Shown: positions 1-6,700, numbered from the stretch's first letter. The stretch is 19,931 nucleotides of DNA from CAYJXJ01 sp964374095 (GCA_964374095.1 CAYJXJ010000079.1:1-19931), one strand, 5' to 3'. The notes: generated by a model from the letters alone, not told the origin. Program-made: numbers and translations.

Positions 1-234
1 GTCCGGACGCAGTGGCCCACGGCTGCACAGGTCCCTCGGGGCCTAACCGCCCACGCACTCCCAATCTTTCAGCGCACCCCTTAAACCCGTGGCGAATTCA
101 TCGCCGCGTGTACTAGCACGCCCGACTAACCGGACTCTTCTCCTCGCCCTCCCCAAGCCGGGAGATTGGCCCAATTGACTTTTGAAGAGCCCTCCGGGGG
201 GAGACCCGACGGGCGGCCGGACCGGCCATTATTG
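1..234. other. Upstream segment, no gene recognised
   Basis: No long reading frame, tRNA or rRNA is recognisable here. A minus-strand frame ending at a TAG near position 45 stays open for about 30 codons, but it has no start codon or family resemblance that I can support. A small inverted repeat, GGCCGG-A-CCGGCC, lies at 215-227, just upstream of the first gene's -10 box. A TTGACT at 175-180 resembles a -35 box but has no -10 at a proper distance. Confidence 0.4.
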
Positions 235-240
235 TAGAAT
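235..240 (+). promoter_or_regulatory. -10 box TAGAAT, likely leaderless start of the salvage operon
   Basis: TAGAAT sits exactly six bases upstream of the ATG at 247, with no Shine-Dalgarno sequence between. Transcription normally begins about seven bases after a -10 box, so the mRNA would start at or next to the A of the ATG. No good -35 is visible, because the upstream sequence is a GC-rich inverted repeat. The same geometry recurs before the lipoprotein gene at 6694. Confidence 0.5.
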
Positions 241-246
241 GCCCCG

Positions 247-1119
247 ATGCCAAAATTGCGGGCCCGAATCGCGGTGATCGGCGGCAGCGGCCTCTACGCC
301 ATCGACCGCCTGTCCAGGCCCCGCGAACTCCGGCTCAAGACCCCCTTCGGCCCCCATTCGGGCCCCGTCGTGCTCGGCTCCCTGGCCGGCATGGATGTCG
401 CCTTCCTCCCGCGGCACGGCCGGGGGCATGTGTACCTCCCCGGCGAAATTCCCTCCCACGCCAATATCTGGGTCTTGAAGTCCCTGGGCGTGGAGCGCGT
501 GGTCGCCTTCGGGGCCGTGGGGTCGCTCAAGGAAGAGCTGGCGCCTCGGCATTTCGTGTTTCCGGATCAATTGGTTGACGAGACCAAAGGGAGACGGCAA
601 ACGTTTTTCGGGGACGGGGTGGTGGCGCACGTGGCATTTGCCCAGCCGTTTTGTGAACGGCAGTCGGGACTCCTCGTCGAGGAGTCCCGACGGGTGCAGA
701 TCACCAGCCACCGCGGCGGCACCTACGCCGTCATGGAGGGGCCGCTCTTCTCGTCCCTGGCCGAATCCGAGCTGCACCGCAAGCTCGGATACTCCCTCAT
801 CGGCATGACCGCCCTTCCCGAGGCCAAACTGGCGCGCGAAGCCGAGCTCTGCTACTCCGCGGTGTCCCTGGTCACCGATTACGACTGCTGGAAGCCCGGC
901 GAGGAGGTCTCCACCCAAAAGGTGGTCGGGAACCTTGCGGCCAACGTGGCCAACGCCCGCCGGCTCATCGAGGCCGCCCTGCCCCGGCTCGCGGAGCTGC
1001 CGAGGGATTGCGAGTGCGGCCGGGCACTGGAGGGAGCCGTCTTTACGGCTCCCGAAGCCATGAATAAGAAAACGGCGGCGAGGCTCAAACTTCTGATCGG
1101 CAGGCACCTGCGCCAATGA
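247..1119 (+). CDS. mtnP: S-methyl-5'-thioadenosine phosphorylase (PNP family)
   Basis: This cytosolic enzyme cleaves methylthioadenosine with phosphate to adenine and methylthioribose 1-phosphate, clearing the by-product of polyamine synthesis. It has 290 residues, usual for the family. Visible motifs are IGGSGLY at 11-17, the phosphate-binding RHGR at 56-59, GAVGSL, FPDQLVDETKGR, GTYAVMEGP, MTALPEAKLAREAE and TDYDCW, whose two aspartates contact the purine. The MTALPEAKLAREAE block separates MTA phosphorylases from ordinary purine nucleoside phosphorylases. The start at 247 puts the glycine loop where the family has it. The gene heads an operon and overlaps add by 4 nt (ATGA). Two oddities are perfect inverted repeats inside poorly conserved stretches, at 663-691 and 1032-1053. 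The alternative, a PNP acting on inosine or guanosine, is less likely. Confidence 0.93.
   Translation: MPKLRARIAVIGGSGLYAIDRLSRPRELRLKTPFGPHSGPVVLGSLAGMDVAFLPRHGRGHVYLPGEIPSHANIWVLKSLGVERVVAFGAVGSLKEELAPRHFVFPDQLVDETKGRRQTFFGDGVVAHVAFAQPFCERQSGLLVEESRRVQITSHRGGTYAVMEGPLFSSLAESELHRKLGYSLIGMTALPEAKLAREAELCYSAVSLVTDYDCWKPGEEVSTQKVVGNLAANVANARRLIEAALPRLAELPRDCECGRALEGAVFTAPEAMNKKTAARLKLLIGRHLRQ
663..691. repeat. Perfect 14-bp inverted repeat inside mtnP
   Basis: Two 14-base arms (663-676 and 678-691, starting GTCGGGACTC) flank a single T. The repeat encodes about residues 139-149, a stretch that looks variable in this family. A shorter relative follows at 1032-1040/1045-1053 (arms GGGAGCCGT and ACGGCTCCC, four-base loop) near the C-terminus. 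Neither has a T-tract, so neither looks like a terminator. Confidence 0.7.
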
Positions 1120-2258
1120 ACTCCGGGGCGCGGATGGCTTCACGGCCGCCCGAGGGGAGCCGCAAAAAGTCCGCTCCTCCGGCCGCGGACTTTTTGCGAC
1201 GGCTGCCGAAGGTCGACCTCCACTGCCACTTGGACGGCTCGCTGCGGCCCCAGACCGTGCTTGAGCTCGCCAAGGAGCAGGGAGCCAAGCTCCCGGCCGC
1301 GGACGCCGAGTCCCTGCGGGCCTTCGTGCAGGTCTCCCCGCAATGCCGCTCTTTAAGAGAATTTCTCGACGTATTCGACCTCCTCTACCCGCTGCTGCGC
1401 CGGGCGGGGGCCGTCGAGCGGGTGGCCTACGAGCTCATCGAGGATTGCGCGGCCGAAAACATCCGCCATGTCGAGGTCCGCTTCGCGCCCATCCTGCAGG
1501 AAACGAAGGGGTTCTCCGCGGACGCCGTCATCGAAGCCGCGCTCAAGGGGCTTCGGCGCGGGCGGAGGGACTTCGGGACGACGAGTTCGGTCATCGTCTG
1601 CCTGTTCCGCTCCCATGGTCCCCAGGAAAACCGCCGGGCCTTTTCGGCCCTCAAGCGGTTCTTCAAGGCCGACGCCTCCCCGCAAGACCCCGCGGTCGTG
1701 GGCCTAGACCTCGCCGGGGACGAGGCCCGATTTCCCACCCGCGAATACGCGGACTTTTACGGGGAAGCGCGCCGTCTTGGGATATGGACGACCTGCCACG
1801 CGGGAGAGACGGCCGGCACCGAGAACTTGAGCGCCGCGTTGGACATGCGCGTTCACCGCATCGGCCACGGCATCCACCTCATGGAGGACGCGCGTCTCCT
1901 CTCGGAAGTGGTCCGGCGAAGGGTGCCCTTGGAGATCGGGATCTCCTCAAACGTCAGGACCCAATCCGTCCCCTCGCTCCAAAAGCACCCCGCCCTGGAT
2001 TTCCATCGGGCCGGAGTCCCCATCACCCTCAACACCGACGACCGCGGCATCATCGGCATCGACCTCACCCACGAGTACGCTTCGGCGCTCAAAATCGGCT
2101 TCTCCCTCGACGCTCTTTGCCGGATCGCCGTCGATTCAATCGATCACCTCTTCCTTCCGCCGCGCCATCGACGGCGATTCAAGACGGAATTTTCAGGCGA
2201 AATCGCCCGACTGCGGGCGGGCCGGCGCTTCCAATTGATGGAGGCGCCGGCGCGATGA
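1116..2258 (+). CDS. add: Adenosine deaminase family hydrolase
   Basis: A zinc-dependent cytosolic deaminase that converts adenosine to inosine. It has 380 residues. The metal motif HCH is at 36-38. Further along are HVEVRFAP, LDLAGDE, the catalytic HAGE, HRIGHGIHL, SSNVRT and the metal-binding NTDD, all in the usual order. The ATG at 1116 overlaps the mtnP stop by 4 nt, implying translational coupling. The first 30 residues are not conserved and contain a terminator-like hairpin. Because the upstream enzyme releases adenine, an adenine deaminase or a broad MTA/adenosine deaminase of the same superfamily cannot be excluded. The adjacent cytidine deaminase favours nucleoside salvage. Confidence 0.88.
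   Translation: MNSGARMASRPPEGSRKKSAPPAADFLRRLPKVDLHCHLDGSLRPQTVLELAKEQGAKLPAADAESLRAFVQVSPQCRSLREFLDVFDLLYPLLRRAGAVERVAYELIEDCAAENIRHVEVRFAPILQETKGFSADAVIEAALKGLRRGRRDFGTTSSVIVCLFRSHGPQENRRAFSALKRFFKADASPQDPAVVGLDLAGDEARFPTREYADFYGEARRLGIWTTCHAGETAGTENLSAALDMRVHRIGHGIHLMEDARLLSEVVRRRVPLEIGISSNVRTQSVPSLQKHPALDFHRAGVPITLNTDDRGIIGIDLTHEYASALKIGFSLDALCRIAVDSIDHLFLPPRHRRRFKTEFSGEIARLRAGRRFQLMEAPAR
1161..1198 (+). terminator. Terminator-like hairpin inside the start of add
   Basis: Perfect 14-bp arms, CGCAAAAAGTCCGC (1161-1174) and GCGGACTTTTTGCG (1185-1198), flank a 10-base loop. The GC stem followed directly by five T residues has the form of an intrinsic terminator, with an A-tract on the other side, so it could work in either direction. 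It lies in codons 16-28 of add, so it could limit transcription from mtnP into the rest of the operon when it is not being translated. Function is inferred from structure only. Confidence 0.45.
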
Positions 2259-2779
2259 GGCGACGCCGCGGCAAACGTTCTATCCAGATTCCACCCGAGG
2301 CCCGCCGCCTCATCGAGACGGCCGTCGCCGCCCGAAAAAACGCCTACTGCCCCTACTCCCGCTACGCGGTGGGCGCCGCCGTGCTCGGAGGCTCCGGGCG
2401 GATTTACCCGGGCTGCAACGTCGAGACCCCCACCCTGATCGCCCATATCTGCGCCGAGCGGGCCGCCATCTTCAACGCCTTCACCCACGGCGAGCGGGAG
2501 ATCCGCGCCGTGGCGACGGTCTCCAAGGCCTCCGAGCCTTGCGGGGCCTGCCGCCAGATGATCCTCGAGTTCGGCATCGGCGACACGCCCATCTATTCCC
2601 TGCACCATGACCCGGCCCGAGGAGTCCACCGCCTCCTCAAGACGAGCATCTCGAAGCTCATGCCGCGGGCCCACACGGGACGGACCTTCGGGTTCGAGAA
2701 TCCCCTGGAGCCGGCCGCTCCGGCTCGCAAGCGCCGGCGCCCAAGAGCCAAGGCCCGGCGCCAACGGAATGACAAATGA
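2255..2779 (+). CDS. cdd: Cytidine deaminase with basic C-terminal tail
   Basis: This enzyme deaminates cytidine and deoxycytidine to uridine and deoxyuridine in pyrimidine salvage. It has 174 residues; the family is usually about 130. The zinc site is visible as CAE at 66-68 (Cys ligand and catalytic Glu) and PCGAC with Cys96 and Cys99. YCPYSRYAVGAA and GCNVET form the nucleoside pocket. The start overlaps the add stop by 4 nt. Beyond the catalytic domain (about residue 150) is a tail rich in Arg, Lys and Ala, and the N-terminus is also basic (MRRRRGKR). These may bind nucleic acid, or may simply be drift in a GC-rich genome. Confidence 0.92.
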   Translation: MRRRRGKRSIQIPPEARRLIETAVAARKNAYCPYSRYAVGAAVLGGSGRIYPGCNVETPTLIAHICAERAAIFNAFTHGEREIRAVATVSKASEPCGACRQMILEFGIGDTPIYSLHHDPARGVHRLLKTSISKLMPRAHTGRTFGFENPLEPAAPARKRRRPRAKARRQRNDK

Positions 2780-2796
2780 CGATCATTCCCGACTGT

Positions 2797-2854
2797 CCAA
2801 CTGTACGCGCGTACGGTTGGGATGGCGGAACCGCCACGCCGCCCGCAAGGCGTG
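2797..2854 (+). repeat. String of three small hairpins before the BCCP-like gene
   Basis: The 100-nt gap between cdd and the next gene is filled with inverted repeats. The first is CCAACTGTACGC/GCGTACGGTTGG at 2797-2820 (one mismatch, a G-U pair in RNA). The second is TGGCGG-AA-CCGCCA at 2823-2836. The third is CACGCC and GGCGTG at 2835-2840/2849-2854. There is no T-tract. An AAAGGA ribosome-binding site follows at 2866-2871. The segment could be a leader or processing site; no known riboswitch was recognised. Confidence 0.45.
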
Positions 2855-2879
2855 CGGTGTCCGGCAAAGGAATCAACAA

Positions 2880-3263
2880 ATGAACCCCGAAACTCTCTCC
2901 CCCGTCATGGCGTGGCTGGAGACGACCGACCTGGTCGAAGTAAGCCTGCACCGGGGCGGCGAGGGCTTCACGATCTCCAAGACCGCTTCCCCGGCGCGGC
3001 AGGTCGTCCGTTTCCCGGGCAAAAACCTCGTCCCGGTCCCGGGCCCCACCGTCGGCCTGTTCCGGTGGGCCGAGCCCGGCCGGCCTCGCCCCGCCGCGCA
3101 AGGCGCGCGGGTGGCGGCCGGAGACAGCCTGGGGTTGATCGAGACCGGAGGCGCGCCCGTCAAGGTCCTAGCCCCGTGCGCCGGCGCCCTCCACGCGGTA
3201 TGCGTCGAGGAGGGGCAGGGAGTGCAGTACGGACAGCCTCTCTTCATGATCGAGGCCGCCTGA
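2880..3263 (+). CDS. BCCP-like protein lacking the biotinylation motif
   Basis: A 127-residue protein with the layout of acetyl-CoA carboxylase biotin carboxyl carrier protein: a short N-terminal region, a linker, and a C-terminal biotinyl/lipoyl-type domain (about residues 50-125). The domain begins with PGPTVGLFRWAEPG, matching the usual P-x-V-G-T-F-Y pattern, and ends with EEGQGVQYGQPLFMIE, matching the G-Q-P-V-E-x-x-x-P-L ending. Where the family has EAMKM it has ETGGA (residues 88-92), so Gly91 replaces the biotinyl lysine; the nearest lysine is Lys95. The ATG at 2880 has AAAGGA eight bases upstream. It sits one base before accC. It may be a degenerate or regulatory BCCP, and a functional accB would then lie elsewhere. 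The fold assignment is firm; the role is unknown. Confidence 0.75.
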   Translation: MNPETLSPVMAWLETTDLVEVSLHRGGEGFTISKTASPARQVVRFPGKNLVPVPGPTVGLFRWAEPGRPRPAAQGARVAAGDSLGLIETGGAPVKVLAPCAGALHAVCVEEGQGVQYGQPLFMIEAA

Positions 3264-3264
3264 G

Positions 3265-4638
3265 TTGTTCAAGAAAATCCTCGTCGCCAATCGCAGCGAG
3301 ATAGCGGTCCGGGTCATCCGCGCCTGCCGGGAGATGGGCATACCGTCCGTGGCCGTCTACTCCGAGGCCGACCGGGAATCCATGCACGCCTCCCTGGCCG
3401 ACGAAGCGGTCTGCATCGGGCCGGCGCCGTCCTCCGGGAGCTACCTCAATTTCGACGCGGTCCTGGGCGCGGCCCGGCTGACCGGAGCCTCCGCCGTGCA
3501 CCCGGGCTACGGGTTTCTCTCCGAGAACGCCGCTTTCGCGCAGGCCTGCCGCGACCGGGGACTCGCGTTCATCGGCCCCTCCCCGGAGGCCATCCGCAAG
3601 CTCGGCAACAAGAACACGGCCAAGGAATTGGCCCGCGCCTCGGGGGTCCCGGTCGTCCCCGGAACGACGGGCCTGGTCGGAGCCGACGCTCTGAAAGACG
3701 CGCGCCGCATCGGCTTTCCGGTGATGGTCAAGGCCGCCGCGGGCGGAGGCGGCAAGGGCCTGCGCCTGGTCCGGGACGAGAGCCAGCTCGAGGCCGGCGT
3801 GCGCCTGGCGAGCAGCGAGGCGGAAACGGCCTTCAAGGATGGGTCCGTCTACATCGAGAAGCTCATCGAGCACCCGCGTCATGTCGAGATCCAGGTAGCC
3901 GCCGACGGAGTCGGCGGCATAATTGCCTTTCCCGAGCGCGACTGCACCGTCCAAAGGCGCCATCAAAAGCTCCTTGAAGAAAGTCCGTCCCCTGCCGTCA
4001 GCCTAGAGATCCGGCGCGAGATGCGCGAGGCCGCGATCCGGCTCGTCCGGGCCGCGGGCTACACGAACGTCGGCACCGTGGAGTTCCTCCTCGACACCGA
4101 CGGACGCTTCTATTTCATCGAGGTCAACACCCGCCTGCAGGTGGAGCATCCGGTCACGGAGCTCGTCTCCGGCATGGATTTGGTCCAGCTCCAGATCCGC
4201 TTGGCGGCCGGAGAGGCCCTGGGGTTCTCGCCGGATGACGCGGCCGAGCCGCGGGGCCACGCCATCGAGCACCGCATCAACGCCGAGGACCCCGACAGGA
4301 ACTTCGCCCCATGCCCCGGCGAGATTTCCGCCCTCAGGCTCCCCGCGGGCCCGGGGGTGCGCGTCGACACCCACCTCTACCCAGGCTACACGGTCCCCAG
4401 CTACTACGACAGCCTTATCGCCAAACTCATCGTTTGGGCCGAGGACAGGCCCCGCGCTCTCGCGCGGAGCCGGCGGGCCCTGAGCGAACTTGAAATAGGG
4501 GGGGTGCGAACCACCGCCCCATTCCATCGCAGGCTCCTCTCCCATCCCCTGTTCACGGGCGGGGGATTCGACACCCACATCATCGAACGCATGGCCGAAG
4601 ACCCCCCGGCGAGGAAAGAGGCGGCCGTTCATGCCTGA
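3265..4638 (+). CDS. accC: Biotin carboxylase subunit
   Basis: An ATP-grasp enzyme that carboxylates biotin on a carrier protein using ATP and bicarbonate, for malonyl-CoA or another acyl-CoA carboxylase. It has 457 residues, normal length. Seen in order are FKKILVANR at the N-terminus, HPGYGFLSEN, the GGGGKG nucleotide loop, HVEIQV, ERDCTVQRRHQK, EFL-FIEVNTRLQVEHPVTE with the metal and bicarbonate residues, and HAIEHRINAEDP. All catalytic residues I can place are present. One variation is ANRSE instead of the common ANRGE. The start is TTG at 3265, one base after the previous stop. The 3' end overlaps gmhA by 8 nt. It could serve propionyl-CoA or another carboxylase; no carboxyltransferase lies in the window. 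Confidence 0.93.
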   Translation: MFKKILVANRSEIAVRVIRACREMGIPSVAVYSEADRESMHASLADEAVCIGPAPSSGSYLNFDAVLGAARLTGASAVHPGYGFLSENAAFAQACRDRGLAFIGPSPEAIRKLGNKNTAKELARASGVPVVPGTTGLVGADALKDARRIGFPVMVKAAAGGGGKGLRLVRDESQLEAGVRLASSEAETAFKDGSVYIEKLIEHPRHVEIQVAADGVGGIIAFPERDCTVQRRHQKLLEESPSPAVSLEIRREMREAAIRLVRAAGYTNVGTVEFLLDTDGRFYFIEVNTRLQVEHPVTELVSGMDLVQLQIRLAAGEALGFSPDDAAEPRGHAIEHRINAEDPDRNFAPCPGEISALRLPAGPGVRVDTHLYPGYTVPSYYDSLIAKLIVWAEDRPRALARSRRALSELEIGGVRTTAPFHRRLLSHPLFTGGGFDTHIIERMAEDPPARKEAAVHA

Positions 4639-5218
4639 CATGAAGGCCTTGATCAGGAATCAGCTTCGGGAGAGCTCCCGGGTGCTGGCGGCGACCGCGG
4701 CCATCGCGCCCGAGTTGGAGCGGGGGGCCCGGGTCCTCGTCGCCGCCCTGCGGCGGGGCAATAAGGTCATCACCTTCGGCAACGGCGGCTCGGCCTGCGA
4801 CGCGCAGAATTTCGCGTCCGAGCTCGTGGGCCGCTTCGCGCGCAGCCGGCCTCCCCTGGCCGCTATCGCCCTGACCGTCAACACCTCGGACCTGACCGCC
4901 ATCGCCAACGACTTCGGCTACGAAGAGGTCTTCGCCCGACAGCTCCAGGCCCATGCCAAGCGCGGCGACGTGGCCGTCGCGATCTCCACCTCCGGAAACT
5001 CGCCCAATGTCCTCAAGGCCGCGGCCCTCGCCCGGCGCCTCGGACTCAAGACCATCGGCCTGACCGGGGAGAGCGGGGGCGCCTTGCGGGGAGCCGTCGA
5101 ACTCTGCGTGCGCGTTCCATCGCGGATAACGGCCCGCATCCAGGAAGCGCATATCACGATCATCCAGATTTGGAGCGGCATCGCCGAGGACGCCCTCTTC
5201 CCGCCGAAGCGCGCCTAA
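4631..5218 (+). CDS. gmhA: Sedoheptulose-7-phosphate isomerase (SIS domain)
   Basis: This cytosolic enzyme isomerises sedoheptulose 7-phosphate to D-glycero-D-manno-heptose 7-phosphate, the first step toward the ADP-heptose used in LPS inner core. It has 195 residues, as expected. The SIS phosphosugar site shows FGNGGSACDA at 49-58 and ISTSGNSPNV at 118-127. Glu64 and His174 (in RIQEAHI) match the catalytic pair of GmhA. The ATG at 4631 overlaps accC by 8 nt; a second ATG at 4640, just after the accC stop, is also possible. The next gene carries a later step of the same pathway, which supports the assignment over other SIS isomerases such as DiaA. Confidence 0.88.
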   Translation: MPDMKALIRNQLRESSRVLAATAAIAPELERGARVLVAALRRGNKVITFGNGGSACDAQNFASELVGRFARSRPPLAAIALTVNTSDLTAIANDFGYEEVFARQLQAHAKRGDVAVAISTSGNSPNVLKAAALARRLGLKTIGLTGESGGALRGAVELCVRVPSRITARIQEAHITIIQIWSGIAEDALFPPKRA

Positions 5219-5707
5219 GTGACCGCCTCGGTCAGGTCCAAATCCCTCGACCGCCGCAGACTTCGCACCCTGCGCGAACTCTGGGCCTGGGAAGGCAAGC
5301 GCGTCGTTTTCTCGAACGGGGTTTTTGACATCATTCACGCGGGACATGTGGAGCTGTTGGAAAAGGCCCGGGCCCTGGGCGACATCCTCGTGGTGGGACT
5401 CAACTCCGACGCCTCGGTTCGGCGCCTGAAGGGCGCCTCACGCCCGGTCAACCGGTGGAAGGACCGCGCCGCGGTTCTTGGCGCCCTGGCTTGCGTTGAT
5501 TTTCTGATCGGCTTCGATGAAGACACCCCGTCCGCCTTGATCCAGGCCCTCCGACCCGACGTCTTGGTGAAGGGGGCCGACTACCAGGCCAAGGACATCG
5601 CGGGCCGGGAGCACGCGGGCCGGGTCGCGCGGCTGCCGCTCAAGAAAGGCTACTCGACCACCGCCCTGATCGAACGCCTCAAAAAGGGGTCACATCCCAA
5701 CATCTGA
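5219..5707 (+). CDS. hldE: D-glycero-beta-D-manno-heptose 1-phosphate adenylyltransferase, stand-alone HldE C domain
   Basis: A nucleotidyltransferase that transfers AMP from ATP to heptose 1-phosphate to give ADP-heptose. The 162 residues cover only the C-terminal domain of bifunctional HldE (RfaE domain II). The family motifs are SNGVFDIIHAGH with HAGH at 40-43, GLNSDASVRRLKG, RPVN, RPDVLVKGADY and GYSTTALIERLKK. The stretch between GADY and GYST (IAGREHAGRVARLPL) looks several residues shorter than usual. The GTG at 5219 abuts the gmhA stop. The last codons (GSHPNI and stop) lie inside a perfect hairpin, so the native C-terminus may have been altered. The matching heptose kinase and the GmhB phosphatase are not in the window. 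Confidence 0.88.
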   Translation: MTASVRSKSLDRRRLRTLRELWAWEGKRVVFSNGVFDIIHAGHVELLEKARALGDILVVGLNSDASVRRLKGASRPVNRWKDRAAVLGALACVDFLIGFDEDTPSALIQALRPDVLVKGADYQAKDIAGREHAGRVARLPLKKGYSTTALIERLKKGSHPNI

Positions 5708-5746
5708 CAAACTCGATGAGTTTGTCAGATGTTGGGATGTGACCCC
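5686..5746. repeat. Perfect 61-nt hairpin (29-bp arms), also a likely terminator
   Basis: The left arm at 5686-5714 (starting GGGGTCACATCCC) and the right arm at 5718-5746 are perfect reverse complements around the loop GAT. The TGA of hldE' (5705-5707) lies inside the left arm. On the minus strand the hairpin is followed by TTTTT (complement of 5681-5685), so it can terminate the converging lipoprotein gene; on the plus strand no T-tract follows. Length, perfection and the GGGGTCA-type end resemble REP-like or other miniature mobile palindromes. This class assignment is an inference. Confidence 0.8.
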
Positions 5747-5752
5747 TAGTCG

Positions 5753-6694
5753 CTAGTCGGCGGGCTTGGGTTCGACGGTGAAGGGCGCTTCGGCCTCGGC
5801 CCAATCCACCTGACGCCCGTTGATCCGGCGAAGCACCCCCAGGAACCCCCCCGCATCGGGATTCAGGACCGATTCCGGGAGGAGGGCCTTGGTGACGATC
5901 ACACGGATCATCTCGGAGGAAAGAACCGGACGGGATTCGGGGAGTTGGGCGATTAACTTCGTCCCTCGCCGGCGGCCTTCCTCGTCCGGATGGACCCAGA
6001 GCTTGGCGGCCGCAAGCCTCACCTGGGGAAAGTCCGGGCTGGGAGACAGGAGCGATGTCTCCCCCTCGAGCCCCACGTTGTAAACGTAGAGATAGCTGTC
6101 CTTGCTCGCGGTCACGGCTAGACGCGCCTCGTCGCCTTCCACGAACTTAGTGCGGGGCAGGATGCGCAGGTTCACGGTAAAATCCTCATCGGCATGGGGC
6201 GGACGCCCGATCCAGCAAGTTTTCAGACGGATATAATAGCGGCACTCCGCGCAGTCGGCGATCGGACGGTAGCCCTTCCCCGCCACCTCTTCCTTAAGTA
6301 TCAGGCCGTTTTGCGTGACGCGGTTGAGCCGTTCCACCAGCTGTTTCTGCCCTCGGAGAGTCTCCTGCGTGAAATCGATGGAGCTGGATTGCACCTGCAT
6401 CCCCAGCGCCTCCCGCATGGCCGAGGTCCGCGCCTCGGCCTGGGCCGCGGCCAGAGCCTGGGAAGGGCTTTCCCGCGGGGTCACGGCGACCGTGGCCTCG
6501 CTCTCCACCCACGTGCAACCCTCCGGTCCCTTGCCGAGAATCCGGGCCGGCCGGGACGGGGCTTCGGGCGCCAGGATCAGCGTCGGGGGCGGCGCCTCGA
6601 CGGGAGGCGGCGGGGCCGGCGGTTTGGGGGGAACCGTCGCCGGGCCGCAGCCGGCAAGGAGCACTCCCATCAAAACGGCGGTCAGGCGGGACAT
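5753..6694 (-). CDS. Lipoprotein with DUF4384-like C-terminal domain
   Basis: A predicted lipoprotein of 313 residues. The signal peptide ends in the lipobox LLAGC (Cys16), followed by a Pro-rich linker (about 20-50). Residues about 60-170 contain helical ARTSAMREALGMQV, loosely like LPP20/FlgT N-terminal regions, and a Cys-containing CAECRYYIRLKTC segment. Residues about 175-275 (VNLRILPRTKFVEGDEARL, DSYLYVYNVG, a Ser/Pro loop and a parallel beta pattern) resemble DUF4384, a domain of envelope-associated proteins of unknown role. The ATG at 6694 lies six bases after a TAAAAT box and lacks a Shine-Dalgarno sequence. The gene is divergent from the FecR pair. Function unknown. Confidence 0.8.
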   Translation of the reverse strand: MSRLTAVLMGVLLAGCGPATVPPKPPAPPPPVEAPPPTLILAPEAPSRPARILGKGPEGCTWVESEATVAVTPRESPSQALAAAQAEARTSAMREALGMQVQSSSIDFTQETLRGQKQLVERLNRVTQNGLILKEEVAGKGYRPIADCAECRYYIRLKTCWIGRPPHADEDFTVNLRILPRTKFVEGDEARLAVTASKDSYLYVYNVGLEGETSLLSPSPDFPQVRLAAAKLWVHPDEEGRRRGTKLIAQLPESRPVLSSEMIRVIVTKALLPESVLNPDAGGFLGVLRRINGRQVDWAEAEAPFTVEPKPAD

Positions 6695-6700
6695 AGGGAG

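Noticed and set aside
1..120. A short minus-strand open frame and possible RNA gene at the left edge
   Set aside because: No start codon, motif or cloverleaf could be supported, and the frame is only about 30 codons with the beginning uncertain.
1343..2254. A plus-strand frame extending cdd upstream through add in another phase
   Set aside because: The extension is an out-of-frame copy of add. The ATG at 2255, overlapping the add stop, begins the conserved cytidine deaminase.
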